Shown one piece after another: positions 9,292 to 18,108 of a DNA stretch of 64,000 nucleotides. Positions within the stretch are counted from its first letter, which is position 1. The number at the start of each line of letters is the position of its first letter. Origin of the DNA: Methanocatella intestini (GTDB taxonomy: Archaea > Methanobacteriota > Methanobacteria > Methanobacteriales > Methanobacteriaceae); assembly GCF_002252585.1 (NCBI RefSeq), contig NZ_NQLD01000012.1; one strand, 5' to 3'. The position numbers were made by a program, and so were the translations under genes. A model generated the notes under the pieces. That model did no database searches. It saw only the letters and a program-made list of their open reading frames with translations, and was not told the DNA's origin.

Positions 9292-10449
9292 ATGATTTGT
9301 ATGAAGTATGATTTTGACAGCATAATTAATCGTAAAAATACCAACTGCTTAAAATGGGATTTATTTGATACTAAGCTGCCGATGTGGGTAGCTGATATGG
9401 ATTTTAAAGTTGCTCCCGAAATATCCGGAGAAATTATAAATAAAGCTAATGAAAATCTCTATGGATATGCCATAATTCCAGATGAATGGTATGATGCATA
9501 TATTAACTGGTGGAAATATTACGGATTAAATATGGATAAAAACAATTTAAAATTTGTCAATGGGGTAATGCCTGCAATAGCAACTATTATCCGTAAATTA
9601 ACTAAAGAAAACGATAAAATTTTAATACAAACTCCTGTGTATCATGTATTTTTCCATGTAATTGAAGATAATAACAGAGAAATTGTGGAAAATCAGTTAG
9701 TGTATAAAAATGGAAGCTATGAAATTGACTTTAAGGATTTGGAAGAAAAATTAGCTGATGAAAATGTAACTCTGATGATGCTTTGCAATCCTCACAATCC
9801 TGTTGGTAAAATATGGTCCAGAAAGGATTTGGAAAAAATAGCTGATTTGTGTGCTAAATATGATGTAAATATAATATCTGATGAAATTCATTGTGATTTA
9901 ACTGATCCAGATAAAAAATACATTCCTTTTGCCAGTATAAGCAATTATGATTCTGTTACAACAGTTTCTCCCACTAAATCATTTAATATAGCGGGATTGA
10001 ATACTGCTGCAGTTTATATTGTTGGAGATAAATTAAAGGAAGATATTTTCAATGCTTTAGATGTTGAGTGGGTTAGTAGAGCCAATATTTTTGCTATAAC
10101 TGGTGCAATAGCAGCATATAAAAATGGCAGGCCTTGGCTTGATGAATTACGCCAGTATCTCTATGACAATAAGAAATTTGTAGCTGATTTTATAAAAGAT
10201 GAAATTCCTGAAATTAAGTTAATAGATGCAGATGCTACTTATTTATTATGGCTGGACTGTTCCAGTTTAGATATTTCTTCAAAGGATTTTGTTAAGTTTT
10301 TAAATGAAAAAACTGGAGTGCTGTTATCTGCAGGTGTTGATTTTAGTAAAAACAGTGATGAATTTTTAAGGTTAAACATTGCCTGTCCAAGGAAATTATT
10401 AATGGATGGTTTAAAAGCTATTAAAAAAGGTGTAGCTATTTATAAATAA
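9292..10449 (+). CDS. PatB/MalY-type PLP aminotransferase (C-S lyase-like)
   Basis: 385 residues, class I/II aminotransferase fold. The PLP lysine is in SPTKSFNIAGL (about residue 230), the PLP-contacting CNPHNPVG is near residue 166, and SDEIHCDL follows near residue 203. The N-terminal LPMWVADMDF is typical of MalY/PatB cystathionine beta-lyase-like enzymes. It probably acts on sulfur amino acids, which fits the neighbouring methionine sulfoxide reductase. Met1 (9292) or Met4 (9301) could be the start. The 3' end overlaps msrAB by 14 bp, convergently. Confidence 0.85.
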   Translation: MICMKYDFDSIINRKNTNCLKWDLFDTKLPMWVADMDFKVAPEISGEIINKANENLYGYAIIPDEWYDAYINWWKYYGLNMDKNNLKFVNGVMPAIATIIRKLTKENDKILIQTPVYHVFFHVIEDNNREIVENQLVYKNGSYEIDFKDLEEKLADENVTLMMLCNPHNPVGKIWSRKDLEKIADLCAKYDVNIISDEIHCDLTDPDKKYIPFASISNYDSVTTVSPTKSFNIAGLNTAAVYIVGDKLKEDIFNALDVEWVSRANIFAITGAIAAYKNGRPWLDELRQYLYDNKKFVADFIKDEIPEIKLIDADATYLLWLDCSSLDISSKDFVKFLNEKTGVLLSAGVDFSKNSDEFLRLNIACPRKLLMDGLKAIKKGVAIYK

Positions 10450-11230
10450 ATTTAAGTGCTGCGGAGTTTATTTCATAATGACCTTTTCTTTTATATCCTA
10501 AATGTATTCCGCTTTTAGATGCTCTGGTTTCCAATCTAACCATTCCATATGAGAAATCTCGAAGATTGTCAATTGCATTTTCATCAATAGCTTTACTAAA
10601 ACATGCATATCCTGAATTGGTTTTTATTTTATCTTTTGATGAAAACAGTTTTTCATTGTTTGTAATGTCTACATACACTCCTTCTTCATCAAAATCAGCA
10701 TATTTTCCGCTAAATGCTTCTTCGTTCATAGCCAATTTAGTTACCTGATATGAAAGCAATGTTAAATTATCACTTGGATTCATTTTTATTTCAATATCTG
10801 AGTTTATTTCAGGATGTTTATCTAGGTATTTCTGATATTTTTCTTCAGCAAGATAAAATCCCCTTAAAAAATTTGCTTCAACAGGTAATTTGGGTTCTGA
10901 TTGTTTTAAGAATTTTAAAACTGTTTTTGCATCTTTACTTTCATGCCAGTAAATTCCTAATTTGTGTTGCGGTTTGGCTGGTTTTTTAATTATTTTTAGA
11001 AATTCTTTAAGTATTTCTTCTAATGTTGTTTCATAAGTATTGTAATTTACTTTTACACATTCTACATGTTTTGTTTTACCTGCAGCTACTTTTTCATATG
11101 TTGGATCATGGGTTATACCATTTGCATATCCTGTTTCTGTTTGTATAACTCCATTTAATCTTGAAATGTATGCTTCCACTTCCCAAAAGCACCCTCCAGC
11201 CAGGTAGATTGTTTTAATGTTGTATTTCAT
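10436..11230 (-). CDS. MsrA-MsrB fusion with a degenerate MsrB active site
   Basis: 264 residues. The N-terminal half is MsrA (peptide methionine-S-sulfoxide reductase): LAGGCFWEVEA carries the catalytic Cys, and YEKVAAGKTKHVECVKV follows. The C-terminal half is MsrB-like (LSYQVTKLAMNEEAFSGKY, EGVYVDI, LFSSKDK). The usual catalytic Cys of RYCINSAALRF is replaced by Glu (HYEINSAALKF) and the zinc-binding CxxC pairs are absent. One Cys remains in NSGYACFSKAI. R-sulfoxide reductase activity is therefore doubtful. Confidence 0.85.
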   Translation of the reverse strand: MKYNIKTIYLAGGCFWEVEAYISRLNGVIQTETGYANGITHDPTYEKVAAGKTKHVECVKVNYNTYETTLEEILKEFLKIIKKPAKPQHKLGIYWHESKDAKTVLKFLKQSEPKLPVEANFLRGFYLAEEKYQKYLDKHPEINSDIEIKMNPSDNLTLLSYQVTKLAMNEEAFSGKYADFDEEGVYVDITNNEKLFSSKDKIKTNSGYACFSKAIDENAIDNLRDFSYGMVRLETRASKSGIHLGYKRKGHYEINSAALKFIYK

Positions 11231-11314
11231 AATATTTGTTTTAATATGATAAGATTTATAAATTATTCTAAATAAAAATGTAATATAGTTAATAATAAAT
11301 TTTGGAGGAGAAAT

Positions 11315-11494
11315 ATGTTTTATAGTACAATAATGAAAATTGATTCAATTGATAGATTAAGGGATATTAGGGATGCATTATTAGTTGAGCAAGGTATTAA
11401 TCCTACCCGTCAAGGTGAACAAGCTATTAAAGTGGTTGTTGATAGAATTGATGAAATTCAAGCTACTTTAGATAAATCTGCTTCAAGACAATAG
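11315..11494 (+). CDS. Small conserved-looking protein, 59 aa
   Basis: Starts at ATG 11315 after a strong GGAGGAG. The protein is MFYSTIMKIDSIDRLRDIRD followed by a basic and acidic helical segment ending KSASRQ. No known domain is recognised. It is followed 9 bp later by a basic small ORF and is probably cotranscribed with it. Confidence 0.6.
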   Translation: MFYSTIMKIDSIDRLRDIRDALLVEQGINPTRQGEQAIKVVVDRIDEIQATLDKSASRQ

Positions 11495-11503
11495 AGTGAT
11501 TTT

Positions 11504-11776
11504 GTGTTAAGATTTGTAACAACCAGAAGACGTCTGTTGAGAAAAGGTGTGTATAAGTATAATCGTGTTAGAACCAGACAACAGCAGTTTGTAAGGGAAA
11601 ATAAGAATTTAGTTAAAACACATCAAAATCCTAAAAAAGAAATTTCTGCTACTAAAAGGCGTAAATTAAGACCAAAAAGAGAAGCAGATAAAGGATTTAA
11701 AATGTCTTATAGATATAAATATTATAGTAATTTTTCTATTGTCGATGATGAGGAAGCTGAAGAGGATGAATTATAA
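11504..11776 (+). CDS. Small basic protein with acidic tail, 90 aa
   Basis: GTG start at 11504 preceded by GTGAT. The protein is Arg/Lys-rich (TTRRRLLRKG, KRRKLRPKRE) and ends in an acidic tail (DDEEAEEDEL), which suggests nucleic-acid binding. No family is recognised. It sits directly after the 59-aa gene and converges with the SseB-like gene, overlapping it by 6 bp. Confidence 0.55.
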   Translation: MLRFVTTRRRLLRKGVYKYNRVRTRQQQFVRENKNLVKTHQNPKKEISATKRRKLRPKREADKGFKMSYRYKYYSNFSIVDDEEAEEDEL

Positions 11777-12058
11777 TCTTTCTAATTCTTCTTTATTTAT
11801 AATCTTTTTTTCATTGTGAATATTTACAATAATGCCTGTGAATTCATCATCTTTTTTAGCAAGGTCTTTGAATAATTTATCAGAAACTTTAATTGGTTCA
11901 TAGCCACTTACTCCTAAATATTTGCAACCTTCATGATACATATCTAAGTCAGTAAATACAGCAATTTTGAAGTTTTCTGCATGACCGATAGCTATAAAAT
12001 CTCTTTCATCACCTTCACCTAAAACCGGACAAATAAATTCCATATTAAAAACCACCAT
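11771..12058 (-). CDS. SseB-like domain protein, 95 aa
   Basis: A short protein with the FICPVLGEGDERDFIAIG and KIAVFTDLDMY core resembling SseB N-terminal domains, which are often found in immunity-type or small regulatory proteins. It overlaps the next upstream gene (12045-12488) by 14 bp and is probably translationally coupled to it. A GIIVNIH-type ending is shared with the two other SseB-like genes nearby. Confidence 0.55.
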   Translation of the reverse strand: MVVFNMEFICPVLGEGDERDFIAIGHAENFKIAVFTDLDMYHEGCKYLGVSGYEPIKVSDKLFKDLAKKDDEFTGIIVNIHNEKKIINKEELERL

Positions 12059-12488
12059 TTCGATCCATCATAAAATTTTGTGAATGAGGATTAATCACCA
12101 AACCTTTAAAATTTTCATCATCATCGGCTAATTTTCCAATATCACCTGCAGATAAAACTTTACATGATAATTTATCTAAAAATAAAGTTGATATTTTTTG
12201 TTTGCCTTCGCTATATTCAGTAATGTCTGTAAATATAGGGATAACATATTCTTTAGAACCTTGAGAAACATTGAATTTTACAAATCTTTTTGCTTCATCA
12301 ATTAATGTTAAATAAACTTCTTTAGAGTATGTTTCTTTGATATTTGTTTTAACAGAGTTAAGTTCTATTGAATTTTCACTTTTGAGTTCTTTAGCTATTG
12401 TAGCATATAACTTTATAAATTCCTTTAGTTGACTTTTAGAAGCTTTAGTTCCGTCTTTTTTATAAGTTTCTAAATCTTCAGTTTTCAT
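12045..12488 (-). CDS. SseB-like domain protein, 147 aa
   Basis: The C-terminal half carries YVIPIFTDITEYSEGKQKIS and FKGLVINPHSQNF, the strand-turn pattern of SseB-like domains. The N-terminal 60 residues are helical and charged. It is cotranscribed with the 95-aa SseB-like gene. The function is unknown. Confidence 0.55.
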   Translation of the reverse strand: MKTEDLETYKKDGTKASKSQLKEFIKLYATIAKELKSENSIELNSVKTNIKETYSKEVYLTLIDEAKRFVKFNVSQGSKEYVIPIFTDITEYSEGKQKISTLFLDKLSCKVLSAGDIGKLADDDENFKGLVINPHSQNFMMDRNGGF

Positions 12489-12741
12489 ATATCTTTCTCC
12501 AGAGTATAATTGATTTATTATTTCATTTTTAAATTATATATAATTAATAAATTTACATTAATATTAATTCATAGATGCATTATTAGACTTTAACATGATG
12601 AAACTTCCAATAGATTCGCTGTTAAGTTACTAAACAATATTTTTATAAATTATTTTTATTTAGTCAGTTTATAATATTCTTTTCAAAAGCTGATTCGCTT
12701 TCAAGTAAAAGAAAGTTTAATAGTATACTTTTTTATATCAT

Positions 12742-12850
12742 GTGCAAAGTTGCCCAATGATTTTATGCAAATTGGTCATATGATTTTGTGCAAAGTTGCC
12801 CAATGATTTTATGCAAATTGGTCATATGATTTTGTGCAAAGTTGCCCAAT
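12742..12850. repeat. 46-bp tandem repeat, 2.4 copies
   Basis: Units begin at 12742, 12788 and 12834 with GTGCAAAGTTGCCCAAT. Each unit is itself two diverged 23-bp halves starting TGCAAA (12743, 12766, 12789, 12812, 12835). It lies in a 775-bp gene-poor stretch just upstream of an ATPase pseudogene, and could be the old promoter or operator of that gene. Confidence 0.75.
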
Positions 12851-12889
12851 TAATTTATATGTAATAAATTTAATCTATGAATTGAGGAA

Positions 12890-13126
12890 TTATATCGAGG
12901 TATTCAAATATAAATCTGGACTCATTGATGAATAAATTGATGAATATTTAGAAGAAATGATATGTGCCATTCTTATTGAGAGTCCAAAATGGTGCGATAA
13001 AGCAACAACAGCTTGAACAACATACAAAAAATTTCAAAGAACCTAACTTTTTAGTAGTTATTACAGGTGGCAAATATGCTTATACAACAGAAGATGATGT
13101 TAATATTATTCATTACAGCTTATAGC
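12890..13126 (+). pseudogene. Remnant of an archaeal ATPase C-terminus
   Basis: Frames from about 12890 to 13126 carry scattered pieces. The clearest is GAIKQQQLEQHTKNFKEPNF then LVVITGGKYAYTTED, which resembles the C-terminal end of archaeal ATP-binding proteins (AAA/DUF4143-like). Several stops interrupt it. The upstream parts are too decayed to align by eye. Confidence 0.45.
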
Positions 13127-13263
13127 ATAATTTAACTGTTAACAATAAAGTTAACATTGAAAAAAGTTTTAATATGATTTTTACCATATTCATTTTAATA
13201 ACTTTATAAATTTCATTTTTTATCTAATTGAAGAAAAAGGAGAGTATATCTCCTGGTATAAAT

Positions 13264-13692
13264 TCAGCAGCAGTCCTGGTGATCTTCAATGACATTCTGA
13301 CTAAATATTACAAAGTCATATTTTGGTGGGTTAATAGCTATTCCAAGGAAAGTATCATCATCTAAGTAGGTTTCCAATATGTCTGTTGATGATACAATTT
13401 CAGTTTCAAAACTGGCTTCACTGTCCTCTTTTTTAAATATTTCAATTGCTTCTTTTACTTCTTCATCATCTGTATATAATGGTATGAAGTATTCATCATC
13501 TTCACCTACTATTAATGAAACAATTTCTTTTTCTTCGCCGTCATTATGTGTTACAAGATAAAAATTATTGTCAAAGATTACATGGTCGATTTCGTGACCT
13601 AACTGATGTAATTCTTCATGGTTTTCTTCTGTTTCTTCAATGCTCATGTATTTTTCGATTAATTCTTTAAGGTTATTTTCTTTTATTTCCAT
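13264..13692 (-). CDS. SseB-like domain protein, 142 aa
   Basis: An acidic protein. Its C-terminal half (DEYFIPLYTDDEEVKEAI, FLGIAINPPKYDFVIF) matches the pattern of the SseB-like genes at 11.8-12.5 kb. It ends HQDCC. It is divergent from the gene at 13756, with about 60 bp between them. The function is unknown. Confidence 0.55.
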   Translation of the reverse strand: MEIKENNLKELIEKYMSIEETEENHEELHQLGHEIDHVIFDNNFYLVTHNDGEEKEIVSLIVGEDDEYFIPLYTDDEEVKEAIEIFKKEDSEASFETEIVSSTDILETYLDDDTFLGIAINPPKYDFVIFSQNVIEDHQDCC

Positions 13693-13755
13693 TTAAAATC
13701 ACCTATATATCTATAAATATGTTTAATTCATATATATAGAATTAAGGTTTTAACA

Positions 13756-14460
13756 ATGTCAATTAGTTTAAAGGAAAAATTAGCCGAATTAATTTTTGAA
13801 TATGATGAACTGAGGTTTCATATCTGTCCTAAAATTGAAGATATGTATCTGCTTAGTTTTGGTTTTCTTGAATGTGAAGCTTATAATTTGGATATTGAAT
13901 TGGAAATGATTAAAAGATATATTGAGCTGTTTAATCAGGGTGAGGATTTATCTGAAATTGATGAAAAGTTGGATATTGAATTTGAAGAATCAGTTGGCAT
14001 GTTGGAAAAATATATGGGCGAATTAGATTTAGCTATTGAACGAAAAGATATTCATTTTGAGTTGTCTAAAGATGATTTGGACAGTTTAAACAGTCTTTAT
14101 TTGGATTTAATTTATAAATTGCATCCTTCTTTTAACCCTGTTCAAAGTATTTATGAGAAAGATTTGTTTGAAGAAATTGTAGATGCTTTTGAGAATTATG
14201 ATTTAACTTCTATGAGATCTCTGGCTATTCTAATTCCTGAGGGCAAAACAATTTTTGAAGATGATGATGTTTTCATAAAATCAATTAGCCAAATCAATCA
14301 GGAAATTTATAATATTAAAAATAGCTATCCTTATAACAAAAAAAAGATTCTTGATGATGATGCATTATTTAAGGATTATAAGACTCAGTTATTGGATGTT
14401 GTAGCTAATGATTATTTGTTAATTGAAGAATACGGTAAAAAATTAGATGAATTAATTTAA
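13756..14460 (+). CDS. Unrecognised helical acidic protein, 234 aa
   Basis: No domain recognised. It is mostly helical and Leu/Glu/Asp-rich, with no signal peptide or membrane segment. It is divergent from an SseB-like gene and followed by a strong hairpin. Confidence 0.65.
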   Translation: MSISLKEKLAELIFEYDELRFHICPKIEDMYLLSFGFLECEAYNLDIELEMIKRYIELFNQGEDLSEIDEKLDIEFEESVGMLEKYMGELDLAIERKDIHFELSKDDLDSLNSLYLDLIYKLHPSFNPVQSIYEKDLFEEIVDAFENYDLTSMRSLAILIPEGKTIFEDDDVFIKSISQINQEIYNIKNSYPYNKKKILDDDALFKDYKTQLLDVVANDYLLIEEYGKKLDELI

Positions 14461-14466
14461 ATATAT

Positions 14467-14525
14467 AATGAGTATTCATCCTCCTAAACACCACTAAAGG
14501 AGTAATAGCGAATACTCATTTTTAA
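14467..14525 (+). terminator. 11-bp stem hairpin with nested inner stem
   Basis: AATGAGTATTC (14467-14477) pairs with GAATACTCATT (14510-14520). An inner CTCCT (14481-14485) pairs with AGGAG (14498-14502). T-residues follow. It is likely the terminator of the 234-aa gene; a structured RNA is possible. Confidence 0.55.
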
Positions 14526-14533
14526 CCATCACC

Positions 14534-14580
14534 ATTGTTCGTATTCGTAAAAAAATAAGATATATCAAAATACGAACAAT
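14534..14580. repeat. Perfect 12-bp inverted repeat
   Basis: ATTGTTCGTATT (14534-14545) and AATACGAACAAT (14569-14580), separated by 23 bp of A-rich DNA. It lies about 95 bp upstream of the secreted-protein gene and could be an operator. Confidence 0.5.
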
Positions 14581-14675
14581 ACTATTTTTGTTTTTTAGAT
14601 ATATAAACTTTTATAATTTATTTTTAAAATATTGTTAATAAAATGTTATATATAAGTTAGTACAAATAGATTACT

Positions 14676-15254
14676 ATGTTTTCAAAAAAGCTTTTCTTAT
14701 CATTACTTTTAATTGCTTTAATAATATCTATGGGCTGTGCTAATGCAGTTGACAGTTCCAATTGGAAAACTGTAAAAATAAATGATGTTGATTTTAAAAT
14801 TCCTCCAAAATATCAGGGTGGTGACATCAATAATAACCATACGAATTATCATTATAATGATTTAAATACATTTGGTATTTTATGTATTGAGGATTATATT
14901 GCAAGCAGTTACGGGTGCTGGCATAATTTCAAAGGCAAAAACCTGACTATAGGTTCACATGATGTAGCATACTTTTATCAGTACAATAACTTTGCAAAAC
15001 ATGATGTATCTCATGCTTATTTTTCATCAGGAGATTCAATATATTGTATATCCGGGGGCAGCGGATAAATGACTGATGAAATAGAGGAGATCATAATTAA
15101 CACTCCTGATTCTTCATATGACACAAGTACCTTTTATGGAATATTAAATGAAGCAAAACAGGAGTATGATAGTGAACAGACAAATGACCAGTCATATTAT
15201 GTTTCAACACCAAGTACTGAAAGAAACAATTATTACATATTTTGGTGGCGTTAA
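14676..15254 (+). pseudogene. Small secreted protein interrupted by an in-frame stop
   Basis: A signal peptide (KKLFLSLLLIALIISMGCANA) is followed by a domain closely similar to the gene at 25180. A TAA at 15066-15068 splits the frame; the reading frame then continues unchanged from ATG 15069 to 15254. In the paralogue this position is CAA (Gln), so a single C-to-T change explains the stop. Either it is a recent pseudogene, or two polypeptides are made. Confidence 0.7.
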
Positions 15255-15266
15255 AAAGGTGATTAA

Positions 15267-15602
15267 ATGAAAGAATGTCCAAGATGTGGCAGTAAATACG
15301 AAGATAATAACAGCAATTATTGTATTGATTGTGGATCAAGACTTATTAATCTGAATTCTTTAAACAAACCTGCATCAAATATAACTAAACATAAAAAAAG
15401 AGGATACTATAAAACTGGAGATTATGCAAGGGATTTAAGAGTAGCTGAAGAATTATATAAACTATATGATAGAAACTGTGTTGCAAGATTGGATAATGTT
15501 AACGGACATTTACTTGCATCACAAGCAAGAAAAATGGATATTCTTATTGAACAGAATAATAAGATTATTAGTTTATTGGAAAAAATAACTAATAAACCTT
15601 AA
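15267..15602 (+). CDS. Zinc-ribbon protein, 111 aa
   Basis: The N-terminal double-CxxC zinc ribbon (CPRCGS...CIDCGS, residues 4-24) is followed by a basic linker and a helical region ending NNKIISLLEKITNKP. ATG 15267 is preceded by AAGGTGAT. It directly follows the secreted-protein pseudogene. A decayed copy of its last codons sits behind the paralogue at 25780-25830, so the two genes were once duplicated as a pair. Confidence 0.7.
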   Translation: MKECPRCGSKYEDNNSNYCIDCGSRLINLNSLNKPASNITKHKKRGYYKTGDYARDLRVAEELYKLYDRNCVARLDNVNGHLLASQARKMDILIEQNNKIISLLEKITNKP

Positions 15603-16549
15603 AATTCTGATTCTATTGATTTGATTAAGTTATAAATAATTTTATTTGTGCTTACATCAACATCATATTTTTCACCTAACCGAATAACGCTTCCATTTAA
15701 TGTATCGATTTCGGTTTTTATTTTCTTTTGAATATCCTGATATGTTGATGAATAATGGTTATATGTATCAGGAACTAGTTTTGAGTAGAATAATTTTTTA
15801 TATTCATCGGGGGAATCCCATAATGTGGAGTATTCACTTTTTTTGATAACTGCAAATATTTCATCTATAATACTGTTCATAATATTTTTAGAGTATTCAT
15901 TTTCAGTTAATTTACCATATGTACAGTTAAGAATTACTCCTAATGGATTTAGAGCACAGTTATAAAGCATTTTAGCCCATAAATATTTATCAATTTCTGT
16001 TGTTGTTTCACATTTAATTCCTGATGCTGTAATCATTTGAGCTATTTTTTCTAAACAGTCAGGATTTGCATTTTGAAGTGATCCTAAAAGTATAGGTTCT
16101 GTGTATACAGTTATTTCACTGATATGTCTTTGAGGTCGTGAAAAACCTGTAATTACTCTTGCACAGTATACTTCATCTTTGGAAAAATATCTTAAAAAAG
16201 GTTCATCATTAGCAAATCCATTCTGGAATATGATTATTTTACAGTTATCTTTCAAGATTTCTTTATTTTTAGCTAATTTTTTACTTATATCCTCATTAGC
16301 TACTGTTTTACTGCATATAAAAACATAATCAAAAGTTTTTTCAGGAATGTCTTTATAATCATCATATACTTGATATTCATCAGGTGTAAAAGAGTAATGG
16401 TGGAATAATCCTGTTCTTTCAAGTCCGTTTTCTTTAATTGCAGTAGCTGTTTTTCCTGTTGCATAAAAGGATACATTTGCTTTTTGTGAAAGCATAGATG
16501 CACCTAATCCTAATCCTACTGCACCTGCTCCGTCAATTAAAATATTCAT
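15599..16549 (-). CDS. panE: Ketopantoate reductase (2-dehydropantoate 2-reductase)
   Basis: 316 residues from ATG 16549 (MNILIDGAGAVGLGLGASML). The upstream in-frame extension to 16615 is unlikely, because the Rossmann motif begins immediately after this ATG. The ApbA/PanE layout is present: an N-terminal NADPH domain (YATGKTATAIKENGLERTG, CSKTVANED) and a C-terminal helical domain with KYLWAKMLYNCALNPLGVI. It reduces ketopantoate to pantoate in coenzyme A synthesis. Confidence 0.88.
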   Translation of the reverse strand: MNILIDGAGAVGLGLGASMLSQKANVSFYATGKTATAIKENGLERTGLFHHYSFTPDEYQVYDDYKDIPEKTFDYVFICSKTVANEDISKKLAKNKEILKDNCKIIIFQNGFANDEPFLRYFSKDEVYCARVITGFSRPQRHISEITVYTEPILLGSLQNANPDCLEKIAQMITASGIKCETTTEIDKYLWAKMLYNCALNPLGVILNCTYGKLTENEYSKNIMNSIIDEIFAVIKKSEYSTLWDSPDEYKKLFYSKLVPDTYNHYSSTYQDIQKKIKTEIDTLNGSVIRLGEKYDVDVSTNKIIYNLIKSIESEF

Positions 16550-16941
16550 TTTATTAATTCCTTTTGTCGTTACTGGTATTTTGTTTTTGATTTTATAAAA
16601 TAATTTCCTATACAATAGATTTTTTACACTTGAAATATATGTCTACAATAGATTTTTTTCAACTGTAATTTTTCTGAATAATTTGATGTAGGCAATTAAA
16701 AATTATAATAATTTAGCTGAAATTATCTGTAAACAGGTTTTTACTATGGGGAATGGATGATATGGAGCAGATATAATTAATTTAAAAAGCAGTTATTCTA
16801 TTGTTATGACTTTAAACATAATGATTTCATTAAGAAAATGCGAATAATTTTTTTCATTGTTTTCCTGTTTTTTAAGTAAATTTTTAATATTATAATAAAC
16901 ATAGTATCCTTTAATCACTATTTATTAGTGGAGGTTAAAAA
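16550..16941. other. Intergenic region with TACAATAGA repeats
   Basis: No gene seen. Two direct copies of TACAATAGATTTTT lie at 16611 and 16644, just upstream of panE. Inverted copies (AAAAAGTCTATTGTA) lie at 19695-19709 and 19759-19774. The two sets bracket the 3-kb segment holding the Ig protein, mntP and the EF-hand gene. Confidence 0.5.
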
Positions 16942-18006
16942 ATGAACAAAATAAAATATATTATTTTACTATTCATTTTGCTCTTATTGATTATTCCAAC
17001 AATAGTTGCTGTAGATGATAGTATGAAAGCCGATTCTACAATTATTGTTAATGCAAGTAATATTACTGTAGGAGATATTGAAAAGATAACTGTACATGTT
17101 AATGAAGATGCAACTGGAGTTATTAACATATCTGTTGATGGCAAAAATTATTCCGCCCCTATTGACAAGGGAATAGCTACTTTTAAGATAGATAATTTGG
17201 CTAGTGGTTCTTATGATGTTTTAGCCAGTTATGACGGAGATGAAAACTATCTTCCAGGTACAAACACTTCAAGTTTTAATGTAGAAAAACCTGGTGCTTC
17301 TGCATCTGTCCCTGTTAAAGCTAATGAAAAAACCAAGGCAAACTCTACAATTATTGTTAATACAAACAATATTGCTATGGGAGACAGCGAAAAGATAACT
17401 GTACGGGTTAATGAAGATGCAACTGGAAGTATAACTATAACTGTTGACGGCAAAACATATTCAGCTCCTATTGATAAAGGATTAACTACTTTTAAGATAG
17501 ATAATTTGGCTAGTGGTTCTTATGATGTTTTAGCCAGTTATGACGGAGATGAAAACTATCTGCCAAGTACAAACACTTCAAGTTTTAGTGTAGGAAAACA
17601 TAATGCACCAATTTCCGTTTCTGCTAAGGATGTAAAAGAAGGTGAAAATGCAGTTGTTCATGTTAGTTTGCCTGCTGGTGCTACCGGTTCTGTAAAGGTT
17701 ACTGTTTATGATAAAAGTTATACTAATCAGTTGATTGACGGAAAAACTACTGTCACTGTTCCTGATTTAGCAAAAGGATCATATATTGTTAATGTTAATT
17801 ACAGCGGTGATGACAATTATTTGGCTAATTCAACACAGGTGCCTTTAAGTGTAGGTAAAAAAGCAGTAGAACCGCCAGCTATTGAAAACAGTACTGATGA
17901 AAACTTAAACGACATTGGGATTGATGCCTCTACAGGCCTTCCAATAGCTATATTGGCAATAGCATTGATTATAATTGCTGCTGTTGTTATTGTAAAAAGA
18001 AAATAA
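16942..18006 (+). CDS. Ig-repeat surface protein with C-terminal membrane anchor
   Basis: 354 residues. Signal-type N-terminus (KYIILLFILLLLIIPTIVAV), then three Ig-like modules of about 95 residues with GDxxxITVxVNEDATGxIxI and ASYDGDENYLP, and a C-terminal TM helix (PIAILAIALIIIAAVVIV) ending KRK. The first two modules are nearly identical in DNA (17182-17253 versus 17491-17562), evidence of recent internal duplication. Likely displayed on the cell surface. Confidence 0.8.
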   Translation: MNKIKYIILLFILLLLIIPTIVAVDDSMKADSTIIVNASNITVGDIEKITVHVNEDATGVINISVDGKNYSAPIDKGIATFKIDNLASGSYDVLASYDGDENYLPGTNTSSFNVEKPGASASVPVKANEKTKANSTIIVNTNNIAMGDSEKITVRVNEDATGSITITVDGKTYSAPIDKGLTTFKIDNLASGSYDVLASYDGDENYLPSTNTSSFSVGKHNAPISVSAKDVKEGENAVVHVSLPAGATGSVKVTVYDKSYTNQLIDGKTTVTVPDLAKGSYIVNVNYSGDDNYLANSTQVPLSVGKKAVEPPAIENSTDENLNDIGIDASTGLPIAILAIALIIIAAVVIVKRK

Positions 18007-18024
18007 GTATTTACTTATTTTTTT
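18001..18024 (+). terminator. 9-bp stem terminator
   Basis: AAATAAGTA (18001-18009) pairs with TACTTATTT (18012-18020). A T-run follows; the stem overlaps the stop codon. Confidence 0.6.
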
Positions 18025-18108
18025 CTTATTTTTTTTAAATTAATAATCTATATTATCTATCAGAAATAAAACTGTATATTGAAGAGAATATTTTAATCGG
18101 AGAATAAT

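Larger units (their letters stand above)
12489..13263. other. Gene-poor stretch with tandem repeat and ATPase relic
   Basis: A 775-bp stretch without an intact gene. It holds the 46-bp tandem repeat (12742-12850) and, from about 12890, a decayed ATPase fragment. Confidence 0.7.
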
